Shown here piece by piece: positions 10,482 through 21,516 of a stretch of 64,000 nucleotides of DNA; the stretch's first letter is position 1, and each line of letters starts with the position of its first letter. Below the pieces are notes generated by a model. That model saw only the letters and a list, made by a program, of their open reading frames with translations. It was not told the origin of the DNA and ran no database searches. The translations under genes and the position numbers were made by a program. The stretch is taken from positions 66,754,579 through 66,818,578 of the forward strand of contig CM067306.1 of assembly GCA_034231615.1 (NCBI GenBank). The letters are read 5' to 3'. The stretch comes from Meghimatium bilineatum (taxonomy: Eukaryota; Mollusca; Gastropoda; Stylommatophora; Philomycidae).

Positions 10482-10837
10482 TAAATACATTAATCTACAC
10501 AAACTTCAATCTACAAATAACATTAATCTACACAAACTTCAATATATAAATAACATTAATCTACACAAACTTCAATCTATAAATAACATTAATCTACACA
10601 AACTTCAATCTATAAATAACATTAATCTACACAAACTTCAATCTATAAATAACATTAATCTACACAAACTTCAATCTATAAATAACATTAATCTACACAA
10701 ACTTCAATCTACAAATAACATTAATCTACACAAACTTCAATATATAAATAACATTAATCTACACAAACTTCAATCTACAAATACCATTAATCTACACAAA
10801 CTTCAATCTACAAATAACATTAATCTACACAAACATC
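10482..10837. repeat. 33-bp minisatellite, about 11 copies
   Basis: The unit is ACATTAATCTACACAAACTT followed by CAATCTATAAATA. Variants are CTATAAA/CTACAAA/ATATAAA. The 33-bp length keeps one frame (NINLHKLQSIN) open across the array; it ends just after the last copy and no gene is inferred. Confidence 0.95.
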
Positions 10838-11016
10838 ATATAAAATAACGTCTAATATGCAAACAAATGATAAAGTACACACACACATTAATGTTCAAAA
10901 ACAATAATCTATTACAGCAATTTACAGAAAAATCAAACATCAATAAAGCATCTACATGAATATATACAAATTAAACCTTCAAAAATCTTAAACATATGAA
11001 CATAAGAATATACAAA

Positions 11017-11213
11017 ATATTAATCTACACAACATTAATCTACAAAACATCATTCTACACAACATTAATCGACAAAACATCATTCTATACAACATTAATC
11101 TACAAAACATAATTCTACACACCATTAATCTACATTACGTTTATCTACTAAACATTAATCTACACAACATTAATCTACAAAAACATGAATCTACACAACA
11201 TTAATCTACAAAG
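11017..11213. repeat. Decayed relative of the 33-bp array
   Basis: ATTAATCTACA and CATTCTACACAAC alternate loosely, using the same core words as 10482-10837. This looks like an older part of the same array or an independent expansion of its unit. The intervening 10838-11016 is AT-rich with scattered single words. Confidence 0.75.
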
Positions 11214-11908
11214 CTGTATTCACAAGTACGAATAAAGAGTCTAGCATCCAAGAATATCTCTATTCTATTTACGTTCGATCCCTTGTTGTTTTGCAGTTGC
11301 AGACGTCACTGAATCCCTCACACTCCCTTTAAATTATCTTTCATAAAATCATTGCCCTGCATTCTGCATCATCAAGAACTGAAGGCAACACCGCTTCAAA
11401 CAGCGCTAAACCATTGCAACTGCCAATTGACATCCTGACAACACCTAGGTAAACAAAGACTCATTTGGATTGCGTCGTTCAAACGGTACACGATTAACAT
11501 GGCGACATTTCAACGTATCTAACGTAATAACGATTTCTGCGCTTTCATCTCCCTTGGCAACCATGTAATCAGGTAGCTTTTGTAATCTGCACAAGGAAAA
11601 TAACAGCATCCCATGTACAAGTTAGAGTTTATTTCTGTAATAGGTCAGTGGTGCCATGGGGGTCTATGAATATGTTTGTGATGTCATTCACGCATGATTT
11701 TATCCAGACTATCCACGTGTGTCACAGCCGGATCCTGGACTTCTCGTTCACAGTGCAGAGAATAGGGCCCACTGTCTTATTTCCAGGAATTTCGTAGGCG
11801 GTGACTAAGGGAAGTAGGGGAAGGGGAACGAGCTGACAACCTGTGATCTGTGAAAACGTCATTGTCAATGTATCGCCTGAAGTTCTTACTTTTGGCATGT
11901 GTCAAATA
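11214..11908. other. No recognised feature
   Basis: Unique sequence of moderate GC. No domain, repeat family or strong splice-bounded frame was seen. Confidence 0.4.
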
Positions 11909-12083
11909 AACACGAAATATCAAAATATAAATGTGATTATTTGGAGATGTCTGTCTTACAGCAGATGTCTTGTATTATTTCAAGATGTCTGTCTTGCAGC
12001 AGATCTCTTGAATTATCTGAAGATGTCTTACAGTAAGAAATACATCTCCAAATAATCTGAGTTATACTTGGATATTTCGTGTT
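11909..12083. mobile_element. Small foldback element with 42-bp terminal inverted repeats
   Basis: The left arm 11909-11950 and right arm 12042-12083 are inverted copies with 37 of 42 positions matching by hand alignment (both begin AACACGAAATATC and end ATTATTTGGAGATGT in arm orientation). The 91-bp interior has three diverged repeats around AAGATGTCT.TCTT.CAGCAG. It resembles a MITE/foldback element with the TIRs nearly meeting. No clear target-site duplication was found, so the class is open. Confidence 0.65.
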
Positions 12084-12100
12084 GATGTGTTTCTTGAACA

Positions 12101-12170
12101 CGATCCCAGTTGGACAAGATCCCAGTTGGACAAGATCCCAGTTGGACAAGATCCCAGTTGAACAAGATCC
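12101..12170. repeat. 16-bp tandem repeat, about 4 copies
   Basis: The unit is GATCCCAGTTGGACAA; the last copy has GAACAA. Confidence 0.95.
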
Positions 12171-12218
12171 TTCAGAATCTTCATTTGTTCATTGTCATTT
12201 ATTTATTTTTTATTTGGA

Positions 12219-13946
12219 TAGTTAGCCGCTAACAGCAACCGTAGTAATTTATATAATATTTATAGCTAGCCGCTAACAGCAACCGTAGTAATTTATATAA
12301 TATTTATAGCTAGCCGCTAACAGCAACCGTAGTAATTTATATAATATTTATAGCTAGCCGCTAACAGCAACCGTAGTAATTTATATAATATTTATAGCTA
12401 GCCGCTAACAGCAACCGTAGTAATTTATATAATATTTATAGCTAGCCGCTAACAGCAACCGTAGTAATTTATATAATATTTATAGCTAGCCGCTAACAGC
12501 AACCGTAGTAATTTATATAATATTTATAGCTAGCCGCTAACAGCAACCGTAGTAATTTATATAATATTTATAGCTAGCCACTAACAGCAACCGTAGTAAT
12601 TTATATAATATTTATATCTAGCCGCTAACAGCAACCGTAGTAATTTATATAATATTTTTTAGTTTGTCGCTAACAGCAACCTTAGTAATTTATATAATAT
12701 TTTATAGTTTGTCGCTAACAGCAACCTTAGTAATTTATATAATATTTATAGTTAGCCGCTAACAGCAACCGTAGTAATTTATATAATATTTATAGCTAGC
12801 CGCTAACAGCAACCGTAGTAATTTATATAATATTTTTTAGTTTGTCGCTAACAGCAACCTTAGTAATTTATATAATATTTTTTAGTTTGTCGCTAACAGC
12901 AACCTTAGTAATTTATATAATATTTATAGTTAGCCGCTAACAGCAACCGTAGTAATTTATATAATATTTATAGCTAGCCGCTAACAGCAACTGTAGTAAT
13001 TTATATAATATTTTTTAGTTTGTCGCTAACAGCAACCGTAGTAATTTATATAATATTTTTTAGTTTGTCGCTAACAGCAACCGTAGTAATTTATATAATA
13101 TTTATAGTTAGCCGCTAACAGCAACCGTAGCAATTTATATAATATTTTTTAGTTTGTCGCTAACAGCAACCTTAGTAATTTATATAATATTTTTTAGTTT
13201 GTCGCTAACAGCAACCGTAGTAATTTATATAATATTTATAGTTAGCCGCTAACAGCAACCGTAGTAATTTATATAATATTTATAGTTAGCCGCTAACAGC
13301 AACCGTAGTAATTTATATAATATTTATAGCTAGCCGCTAACAGCAACCGTAGTAATTTATATAATATTTATAGTTAGCCGCTAACAGCAACCGTAGTAAT
13401 TTATATAATATTTATAGTTTGTCGCTAACAGCAACCTTAGTAATTTATATAATATTTATAGTTAGCCGCTAACAGCAACCTTAGTAATTTATATAATATT
13501 TTTTAGTTTGTCGCTAACAGCAACCTTAGTAATTTATATAATATTTATAGTTTGCCGATAACAGCAACCTTAGTAATTTATATAATATTTTTTAGTTTGT
13601 CGCTAACAGCAACCTTAGTAATTTATATAATATTTATAGTTTGCCGCTAACAGCAACCTTAGTAATTTATATAATATTTATAGTTTGCCGCTAACAGCAA
13701 CCTTAGTAATGTATATAATATTTATAGTTTGCCGCTAACAGCAATCTTAGTAATTTATATAATATTTATAGTTTGCCGCTAACAGCAACCGTAGTAATTT
13801 ATATAATATTTATAGTTAGCCGCTAACAGCTATCGTAGTAATTTATATAATATTTATAGCTAGCCGCTAACCGCAAACTTAGTAATTTATACAACATTTA
13901 TAGTTAGCCTTTAGCAGCAACTTGTAAATTATATAACATTTACAGC
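12219..13946. repeat. 44-bp minisatellite with two unit types, about 39 copies
   Basis: All units share CGCTAACAGCAACC and TAGTAATTTATATAATATTT. Type 1 joins them with TATAGCTAGC (or GTTAGC) and CCGTAG. Type 2 uses TTTTAGTTTGT and mostly CCTTAG. The first nine units are almost pure type 1; from about 12640 the types alternate in blocks; the last units drift to GTTTGC and then decay. The block order suggests repeated duplication of multi-unit segments. Confidence 0.97.
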
Positions 13947-14616
13947 TGTAGACAATGGTTCTTCTGTTCCTTGCACTCTGCTAGAGGTCCAGACCCAAGT
14001 TGACCAAATGGCGATGGCTAGAATTACTTGCGAAGATCAATGTAGGCAGACTATGCTTTCAATAATCATGAAACATCATTTGACGTCCAACAACTTGATT
14101 AGTTGAAGATAATCCATGTCTCACAACTGACAGATGTTTTCTCACAACATAAAAATTTATCACAATCTATACCACAGAACCATACGTCGTTAAATCCGAA
14201 ATTGAAGACACAGTTAAATTTCCACCGAATAACAAAGCACCAGGGGTAAACGGTATACCTATAGAATTAATAAAAATACTAACAGTGACAGGTATAAAAT
14301 GGCTACATGGACTGCTCAACTTGATATGGAAGACACAAAAAATAACAGGAGTGGAATACAGCGGTGATTGTTACCATCTGGAAGAAAAAAGTAAGTAAGA
14401 GGGACTGTACTAAGAATAGAGGCATATCACTCTTAAGCCAAATAGGAAAAATCATTAGAAAATTACTTGAGAGAAGGAATAGAAAAGATATATAGAACCA
14501 CAGCTCAACAACACGCAAATGGGATTTCGGAAAAATAAAAGCTGTACATATGCAATCTTCGCCCTCAAACAACTTGCAGAAAGAGCGACGGAAAATAAAC
14601 CAAGATGTATATTTGT

Positions 14617-14912
14617 GTGAGGAGCGCGGTAGCCTAGTGGATAGTGAGCTTGCTTGCTATCATCTGGTTACAGCGTGCCAGGTTCGAAACCACGTCCGGA
14701 CATTAAAAAAAATCCGGGTTGTGATTTCTCACTTGACACGACCACTCCTCCAGTCGACTCAGCTGTAAATGAGTACCTGACGCATGAGTTAGGGAAGGTA
14801 AAAAACAGCAAGGAAGGGAACTGGCCACCCCACCTAATAGTTGCTGCGGCTTAGTACATGAAGAGTTTTCTTCATCCCCGACGGCAGATGCCATGGGACC
14901 TACCTTTACCTT
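14617..14912 (+). mobile_element. tRNA-derived SINE inside the LINE
   Basis: The head has an A box TAGCCTAGTGGATAG and a B box AGGTTCGAAACC at tRNA spacing. The body includes CAGTCGACTCAGCTG, GAGTACCTGACGCATG and GGAACTGGCCACCCCACC, and the 3' tail is CTACCTTTACCTTTAC. It is flanked by 9-bp target-site duplications, TATATTTGT (14608-14616) and TACATTTGT (14913-14921), one mismatch. Removing it rejoins the LINE frame between the codons for CIFV and DQEKAF, so the insertion is certain. A partial relative with the same body words is at 60118-60220. Confidence 0.92.
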
Positions 14913-15390
14913 TACATTTGTAGACCAAGAGAAAGCTTTTGACAGAGTGGATAGGGCAGAACTATGGATAGCACTACAGACATATTTAGTTACCCAACAT
15001 CTGATAAGCATCAATCTTGTGTCAGATCATATACACCAATAGACAATGCGCAGTTTGAACAAGCACAGGTACATCCAATAATTTGCAAATTCACTCGAGA
15101 GTGAGACAGAGATGTGTACCATCGCCCCCCCCCCTATTGTTGATAACACACATACATCACATCTGTAAAGTAGAAAAGACAACGGAAGAAACAATCTGAA
15201 AAATAACATAAACGAACTACTATTTGCAGATGACCAAGCACTAGTGACATCATCAGAAGAGCAACTACAAAGACAAATATTACACCAAACATTTCAAACA
15301 TTTAACATGAAGATAAACATAGAAATTACCGGAGTAATAAAGATAGGAAGAACAGAAATAAACACCAATATATATATATATTGGAAACAA

Positions 15391-15940
15391 CAGACTTAAC
15401 CAAGTGACAGAATTCACATACCTAGGAAGTAATATAACAACAGACTTAATCAAGTGACAGAATTCACATACCTAGGAAGTAATATAACAACAGACTTAAT
15501 CAAGTGACAGAATTCACATACCTAGGAAGTAATATAACAACAGACTTAATCAAGTGACAGAATTCACATACCTAGGAAGTAATATAACAACAGACTTAAT
15601 CAAGTGACAGAATTCACATACCTAGGAAGTAATATAACAACAGACTTAATCAAGTGACAGAATTCACATACCTAGGAAGTAATATAACAACAGACTTAAT
15701 CAAGTGACAGAATTCACATACCTAGGAAGTAATATAACAACAGACTTAACCAAGTGACAGAATTCACATACCTAGGAAGTAATATAACAACAGACTTAAC
15801 CAAGTGACAGAATTCACATACCTAGGAAGTAATATAACAACAGACTTAACCAAGTGACAGAATTCACATACCTAGGAAGTAATATAACAACAGACTTAAC
15901 CAAGTGACATAATTCACATACCTAGGAAGTAATATAACAA
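15391..15940. repeat. 50-bp minisatellite made from LINE coding sequence, 11 copies
   Basis: The unit encodes the LINE stretch around LNQVTEFTYLGSNITTD. Copies start CAGACTTAA(T/C)CAAGTGACAG and end AATATAACAA, and are almost identical. The 10-mer AACAACAGAC occurs at the left edge (before TTAACC) and at the right edge (before GGCAGG), exactly a whole number of units apart, and fits as the direct repeat that seeded the duplication. Because 50 is not a multiple of 3, the expansion itself breaks the reverse-transcriptase frame. Confidence 0.97.
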
Positions 15941-16469
15941 CAGACGGCAGGATCAGCACATAGAGATACACAACAGATGTAGTAAAGCATACCAAGCACT
16001 TGGGCAAATGACACCACTCTTCAGAAACATAAATGCAGATTTAAACACCAAAAATAACACTATTCAAAACGATTATTCTGCCAACGATATGTTACCAATG
16101 CCAAATATGGACAACGACAGCACAAGACAAACATAAACTTGTGACAGCTACAATGGCATGCTTACGCAGAATCCTAGTAATATCGCAAAGAGACAGTGAG
16201 AAATAGGACATTAGACTAAGAATCGGTACCATTCCAATCTTGCAATATATTAAGAGACAACAGATCAAATGGTTTGCACACATCAGCAGACTACCATCAG
16301 ACAGCATACCACAGCAAATTATGCTGCACAGATACAGTTAAGGCAGACGTAGAGACCGACCACGAAAACAATGGACCACTGAAATAAAATAGTCGACAAA
16401 TTGCACAATATACTCAGCACACACGCGGGCCGTCTTCAGAGAACTCTTCTACCCCTGACGTCGAATGAC

Positions 16470-16561
16470 AATAAAGGTTTTAGCGAATAGACAGTCAGAC
16501 AGACGGACGGACGGACAGACGGGCGGACGGGAGCGGATGGGAGGGTTCGGCCGGACGAACG

Positions 16562-16599
<38 letters not shown>

Positions 16600-16780
16600 A
16601 AGGAGAGACATATAGGAGAGGAGACAGATAGGAGAGACAGAGAGAAGAGACCGATAGGAGAGGAAGATAGGAGAGAGGTATCAGAAACAGATATCAGAAA
16701 CAGATAACAGAGACAGATAACAGACATATATCAGAGACAGACAGACAGGCAGACAGGCAGGTAGGCAGGTAGATGTATAC
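16470..16780. repeat. CAGA/GGAGA-type microsatellite
   Basis: GACAGACA tetranucleotide runs (16557-16600 pure) are flanked by degenerate GACGGACGGGCGG and GATAGGAGAG segments. The purine-rich plus strand runs about 300 bp. Confidence 0.95.
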
Positions 16781-17284
16781 CTTAATTCTCCCGTCCAGGA
16801 AGTCTGCTAAAGAATGACACAGACAACAGATGAAGATATTATCCCGTAAAGTAAGAACATACCAATGCTATCTCACTAACTATGCAGACTTTTCCCTCCA
16901 GCGTACACAATTATTTTGAAAGCGAAAGAATCGATTTATCCTTTACTTGGCGAGCAATGCAAAACCATTATTCAAATGTTTGATTTGTTTGATCTTTTCC
17001 ACTTCATTCATCTCAGAGAGCTGATATTTCATTTCCAAAGTTATTTCACTGCTTTCATCTTCATTTTCTTGGTTTTTGTTTTGTTTTGTTGTGTAAGTAT
17101 TGCCTAGCATAAGTAAATAGTTGAAACATATCATGTGTGCTGGAGAATCCTCTATTCACTTCTATTGTATGTATGTTGTAGGCTCATTTTTCCGTTTAAA
17201 ATAAGCATGGATAACAATGGCGTAGCTGTATTTCAAACACAGTTGTGTTTCTTGTGCTTGCCTTTATGCCAAGTTCTTCTGCTT
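16781..17284. other. Unique spacer with ambiguous exon-like signals
   Basis: CTTTTCCCTCCAG at 16889-16901 resembles a 3' acceptor. The plus strand is open after it to 17107, crossing GTAAGT at about 17093. The minus strand of the same stretch is also open (ENEDESSEITLEMKY segment). Neither has recognisable homology, so no gene is called. Confidence 0.3.
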
Positions 17285-17515
17285 GTCGTTAAACCAAGTT
17301 CGTCTGTTTAAGCCACATTCTTCTGCTTGCCGATAAATCAAGTTCTTCTGCTTGTCTATAAACCAAGTTCGTCTACATGTCGATAAACCAAGTTCTTCTG
17401 CTTGCCGATAAACCAAGTTCGTCTGCTTAAGCCACATTCTTCTGCTAGTCGATAAATTTAGTTCTTCTGTGTACCATTAAGCTAAGTTCTTCTGCTTGCT
17501 TATAAGCCAAATTTT
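17285..17515. repeat. Degenerate ~29-30 bp tandem repeat
   Basis: About 8 loose copies of AAGTTCTTCTGCTTG followed by (T/C)CGATAAACC, alternating with AAGTTCGTCTG. Older than most arrays in the window, judging by divergence. Confidence 0.8.
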
Positions 17516-17554
17516 GCAGAACATTTGGGCGCCACAGAGTGCACTTATACCTGT

Positions 17555-17908
17555 GGAAATGCTACACTTGGAGTATCGACACGAATGGAAATGCTACACT
17601 TGGAGTATCGACACGAATGGAAATGCTACACTTGGAGTATCGACACGAATGGAAATGCTACACTTGGAGTATCGACACGAATGGAAATGCTACACTTGGA
17701 GTATCGACACGAATGGAAATGCTACACTTGGAGTATCGACACGAATGGAAATGCTACACTTGGAGTATCGACACGAATGGAAATGCTACACTTGGAGTAT
17801 CGACACGAATGGAAATGCTACACTTGGAGTATCGACACGAATGGAAATGCTACACTTGGAGTATCGACACGAATGGAAATGCTACACTTGGAGTATCGAC
17901 ACGAATGA
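17555..17908. repeat. 32-bp minisatellite, 11 copies
   Basis: The unit is TGGAAATGCTACACTTGGAG followed by TATCGACACGAA. Copies are essentially perfect, implying recent expansion. All plus frames are open by arithmetic. Confidence 0.97.
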
Positions 17909-18014
17909 GGTTTTGTTAAGAATTAGTTATATAGAACAAATGACAAATATATTCGTCCGGCAGCAACAAAAAAATACACAATTGCAAGTGAAAAAAACAC
18001 ACTTTTGGCAATCG

Positions 18015-18290
18015 TGAACCGGCATAAACTTGTTTGGTTTGGACATATAACGAGACTCGAATCTCTCACTAAAATTAATTTGCAAGGAACAGTTGAGGGT
18101 GGGAGACAACGAGGACAGAGAAAATCCTGAATTGATAACACCAAGGAACAGTCGAGGGTGGGAGACAACGAGAACAGAGAAAAACCTGAATTGATAACAC
18201 CAAGGAACGATGTGAGCACGATCTTTTTACACTTCTAATGGCTGGGGATATAGATTATTCGGAAGGGGGAGGGGGGAGTGTGCTGATCTT
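18015..18290 (+). pseudogene. LINE 3' coding end remnant
   Basis: Reads NRHKLVWFGHITRLESLTK, then LQGTVEGGRQRGQRKS and DNTKE, with frame breaks. This is the C-terminal W.GH..R...GRRRGR pattern of RTE-like reverse transcriptases. A block of about 60 bp (AACAGT(T/C)GAGGGTGGGAG to CACCAAGGAA) is tandemly duplicated at 18087 and 18146. The tail GAGTGTGCTGATCTTTTCAG matches the end of the 29815-30060 copy, so both belong to one family. Confidence 0.8.
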
Positions 18291-18339
18291 TTCAGTGTGT
18301 CGTCCATACAACCATAACGTGTTATTCATCTCATTATTG

Positions 18340-18455
18340 ATTGTTATTTATCATTATTTATTATCATTATTTATTATCATTATTTATTATCATTATTTAT
18401 TATCATTATTTATTATCATTATTTATTATCATTATTTATTATTATTATTTATTAT
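18340..18455. repeat. 13-bp AT repeat
   Basis: The unit is CATTATTTATTAT, about 9 copies, abutting the 40-bp array. Confidence 0.95.
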
Positions 18456-18459
18456 TATT

Positions 18460-19825
18460 CAACGTACATTCTCCAACTCCCGCTGAATCTCTCTTGTAAC
18501 AGGACACATTCTCCAACTCCCGCTGAATCTCTCTTGTAGCAGGACACATTCTCCAACTCCCGCTGAATCTCTCTTGTAGCAGGACACATTCTCCAACTCC
18601 CGCTGAATCTCTCTTGTAACAGGACACATTCTCCAACTCCCGCTGAATCTCTCTTGTAGCAGGACACATTCTCCAACTCCCGCTGAATCTCTCTTGTAGC
18701 AGGACACATTCTCCAACTCCCGCTGAATCTCTCTTGTAACAGGACACATTCTCCAACTCCCGCTGAATCTCTCTTGTAACAGGACACATTCTCCAACTCC
18801 CGCTGAATCTCTCTTGTAACAGGACACATTCTCCAACTCCCGCTGAATCTCTCTTGTAGCAGGACACATTCTCCAACTCCCGCTGAATCTCTCTTGTAAC
18901 AGGACACATTCTCCAACTCCCGCTGAATCTCTCTTGTAGCAGGACACATTCTCCAACTCCCGCTGAATCTCTCTTGTAACAGGACACATTCTCCAACTCC
19001 CGCTGAATCTCTCTTGTAACAGGACACATTCTCCAACTCCCGCTGAATCTCTCTTGTAGCAGGACACATTCTCCAACTCCCGCTGAATCTCTCTTGTAGC
19101 AGGACACATTCTCCAACTCCCGCTGAATCTCTCTTGTAACAGGACACATTCTCCAACTCCCGCTGAATCTCTCTTGTAGCAGGACACATTCTCCAACTCC
19201 CGCTGAATCTCTCTTGTAACAGGACACATTCTCCAACTCCCGCTGAATCTCTCTTGTAGCAGGACACATTCTCCAACTCCCGCTGAATCTCTCTTGTAGC
19301 AGGACACATTCTCCAACTCCCGCTGAATCTCTCTTGTAGCAGGACACATTCTCCAACTCCCGCTGAATCTCTCTTGTAGCAGGACACATTCTCCAACTCC
19401 CGCTGAATCTCTCTTGTAGCAGGACACATTCTCCAACTCCCGCTGAATCTCTCTTGTAACAGGACACATTCTCCAACTCCCGCTGAATCTCTCTTGTAAC
19501 AGGACACATTCTCCAACTCCCGCTGAATCTCTCTTGTAGCAGGACACATTCTCCAACTCCCGCTGAATCTCTCTTGTAACAGGACACATTCTCCAACTCC
19601 CGCTGAATCTCTCTTGTAGCAGGACACATTCTCCAACTCCCGCTGAATCTCTCTTGTAGCAGGACACATTCTCCAACTCCCGCTGAATCTCTCTTGTAGC
19701 AGGACAACATTCTCAAACTCCCGCTGGATCTCTCTTGTAGCAGGACACATTCTCCAACTCCCGCTGAATCTCTCTTGTAGCAGGACACATTCTCCAACTC
19801 CCGCTGAATCTCTCTTGTAGCAGGT
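18460..19825 (-). repeat. 40-bp minisatellite derived from family B, about 34 copies
   Basis: The unit is ACATTCTCCAACTCCCGCTG followed by AATCTCTCTTGTA(G/A)CAGGAC. This is the minus-strand 3' end of family B: intact copies (for example 25745-25790) have the same ACAAGGGAGATCCAGCGGGA on the other strand. One copy near 19707 retains the ancestral CATTCTCAAACTC and GGATCTC. The only frequent variant is TAGCAGG/TAACAGG. All minus frames are open for more than 1.3 kb because 40 is not a multiple of 3; no protein is inferred. Confidence 0.96.
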
Positions 19826-19922
19826 CGATGATCCCATTAGATTTCCAGCAGGATGTAGTCCAGAGAGTGGAAATGCATTGTGTTTGCGCCGATGGCCGGA
19901 CACATCCGTCTTCGGTGGGATA
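19826..19922 (-). mobile_element. Family B body attached to the 40-bp array
   Basis: GATTTCCAGCAGGATGTAGT, CCAGAGAGTGGAAATGCATT and GGCCGGACACATCCGTCTTC are the remaining family B body, minus strand. Together with the array it makes one copy whose 3' end has been amplified about 34-fold. It faces the plus-strand copy at 20028. Confidence 0.85.
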
Positions 19923-20027
19923 GTAGTTATTATTATTGTTAATATTATTATTATTCTGTATTTGCTGTTTCTGTAGACATAACAGTTTTTAATGGTATTT
20001 CCATTACGTACAATTACACCTTTATCA

Positions 20028-20290
20028 CCGAAGTTGGATGTGTCGAGCAATTGACGCTAATAAAAAGGCGACACAACGCATTTCAGTTTTCTGGTTTACA
20101 TTCCTGCTGGAAATCTAGTAGTACAATTGTCTTACTGTAAGAGAGATCCGGCGGGAGTCTGAGAATGTAATCTACTAGTACAATTGTCTTACTGTAAGAG
20201 AGAACCGGCGGGAGTCTGAGAATGTAATCTACTAGTACAATTGTCTTACTGTAAGAGAGAACCGGCGGGAGTTTGAGATAGAACGCAGAA
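20028..20290 (+). mobile_element. Family B copy with 57-bp internal triplication
   Basis: Starts ACCGAAGTTGGATGTGTCGA and contains GCGACACAACGCATTTCAG and CATTCCTGCTGGAAATCTAG. A segment TCTA(C/G)TAGTACAATTGTCT through GGCGGGAGT.TGAGAATG is then present three times at 57-bp spacing (20114, 20171, 20228). It ends GAACGCAGAA. It lies about 105 bp from the inverted copy at 18460-19922, so the two can pair. Confidence 0.88.
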
Positions 20291-20394
20291 ACAATCAACT
20301 TTAAAATATAATAAAAATTTTAAAAAACAACGAATGTAAACTGTTTACACAGAGAAAGAAAACATGTTTTTTTTTCAAAAAGAAAGTGTTTCAA

Positions 20395-20615
20395 GTTCAG
20401 AAATACACATAAAAATTGTTTAGATTTACACATAAAAAATGTACAGATTGACATATAAGACATGTTCATATTAAAACATAAGTCATGTTCAGATTCAAAC
20501 ATAAGTCATGTTCAGATTCGAACATAAGTCATGTTCAGATTTACACATAAGTCATGTACAGATTTACACATAAGTCATGTTCAGATTCGAACATAAGTCA
20601 TGTTCACTGAATCGA
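20395..20615. repeat. 23-bp degenerate minisatellite, about 9 copies
   Basis: The unit is ACATAAGTCATGTTCAGATT plus CGA or CAA. Early copies (ATAAAAAATGTACAG) are diverged, later ones uniform. Confidence 0.9.
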
Positions 20616-21516
20616 CGTTTCGACTGGCTAAGACCAAATATGATAAGAACAGGATAAGAACATGTTGTTTATCCTTTCACGTGATAAGATCAAATATACA
20701 CAGATAACTGGAAGCAATATGAACATTATTCACGTGTATGTGTCTATATTATAATAATTTTTACTGTACCTATTGACTTGATCTTCTTCTTCTGCGTATT
20801 GTTCTCAAACTCCTTTGTATCTTTGTATAAACCTAGTGGTAGAAACGTTGGTTCTACACATTTGACTTATTTGTAAAAACATTGTTGAATGATATTGTAT
20901 TTATTTCTTCAGATATCAACACACTAAATGAGAGATATCCTATATATGACATGGATTTTTCAGTAATTGTCTCTCCCCCCCCCCAACTCAAATGCCAAAG
21001 TCGGATGTGTCGAGTGTTCTGATACGTGACGAGTGTTACAACATATTATAATTCCTAAATAAAGTAAAACGATTACTGTGAATACCTAACTATTTATTTA
21101 CAGCATAAATAAAAAATGATAAAACACAGAACAAGGAAAACTATCCACGTATCGGTCCGATCGGGACCTTTTTCAAGAAACAGCTAACTGTAAAGAAAGC
21201 ACAACTATAAAAATATTGAAAACTCAGTTGACTGGGGCATTGTTTTCCTCGTGAAAAAAAAACCCCAACAACATTCAGAGTGCTAGAACAAGCACATAAA
21301 AAAATTCTCACTTGGAAATGGATGAAAAAAAACATAGGTGACTGACTTCTTCGTACACGGGTTTCACAAAATGTAATCTATAGATTTCAACATACCAGCA
21401 CGTTTACCACAAGTATCATTTAACGCACACAACTCTGTAGCTCAAGAGATAATTCAAAAATCTCTCAATAAGTACACTTTCAGTGATAACACAGGTAGCT
21501 TTACAAATATCGGCCT
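20616..21516. other. Spacer with Penelope-type end and SINE fragments
   Basis: At 20993 a fragment CCAAAGTCGGATGTGTCGAG matches the 5' end of family A/B. At 21147-21178 the minus strand reads CTTGAAAAAGGTCCCGATCG then GACCGATACG: the same end signature as the Penelope-like elements at 4318-4575 and 34469-34500, with a different stem. At 21420-21470 AACTCTGTAGCTCAAGAGAT matches the SINE body at 4690-4730. The remainder is AT-rich and unrecognised. Confidence 0.55.

Larger units (their letters stand above)
14185..16392 (+). pseudogene. LINE reverse transcriptase remnant, interrupted
   Basis: Decayed non-LTR reverse transcriptase. Visible pieces in order are KAPGVNGIPIELIK (about 14236), NRGISLLSQIGKI (about 14417), FVDQEKAFDRV (about 14918), the catalytic-region LFADDQALVTSS (about 15221), EFTYLGSNITTDGR split by an array (15391-15950), a thumb-like TEIHNRCSKAYQALGQM (about 15953), IKRQQIKWFAHISRLP (about 16252) and RRDRPRKQWTTEIK (about 16350). 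Stops and frameshifts are frequent, so it is dead. It is interrupted twice: by a SINE at 14617-14912 and by 11 tandem copies of a 50-bp internal segment. The layout (FADD, YLG, WF.HI.R, RPRKQW) fits RTE/BovB-like LINEs, but the exact clade is not certain. Confidence 0.88.

Noticed and set aside
16889..17107. Exon between an acceptor-like CTCCAG and GTAAGT
   Set aside because: Open on both strands, low-complexity T-rich end and no recognisable protein.
18445..20050. Minus-strand frames up to 531 codons
   Set aside because: Product of the 40-bp array; same arithmetic, and the sequence is the tail of a dispersed non-coding element.
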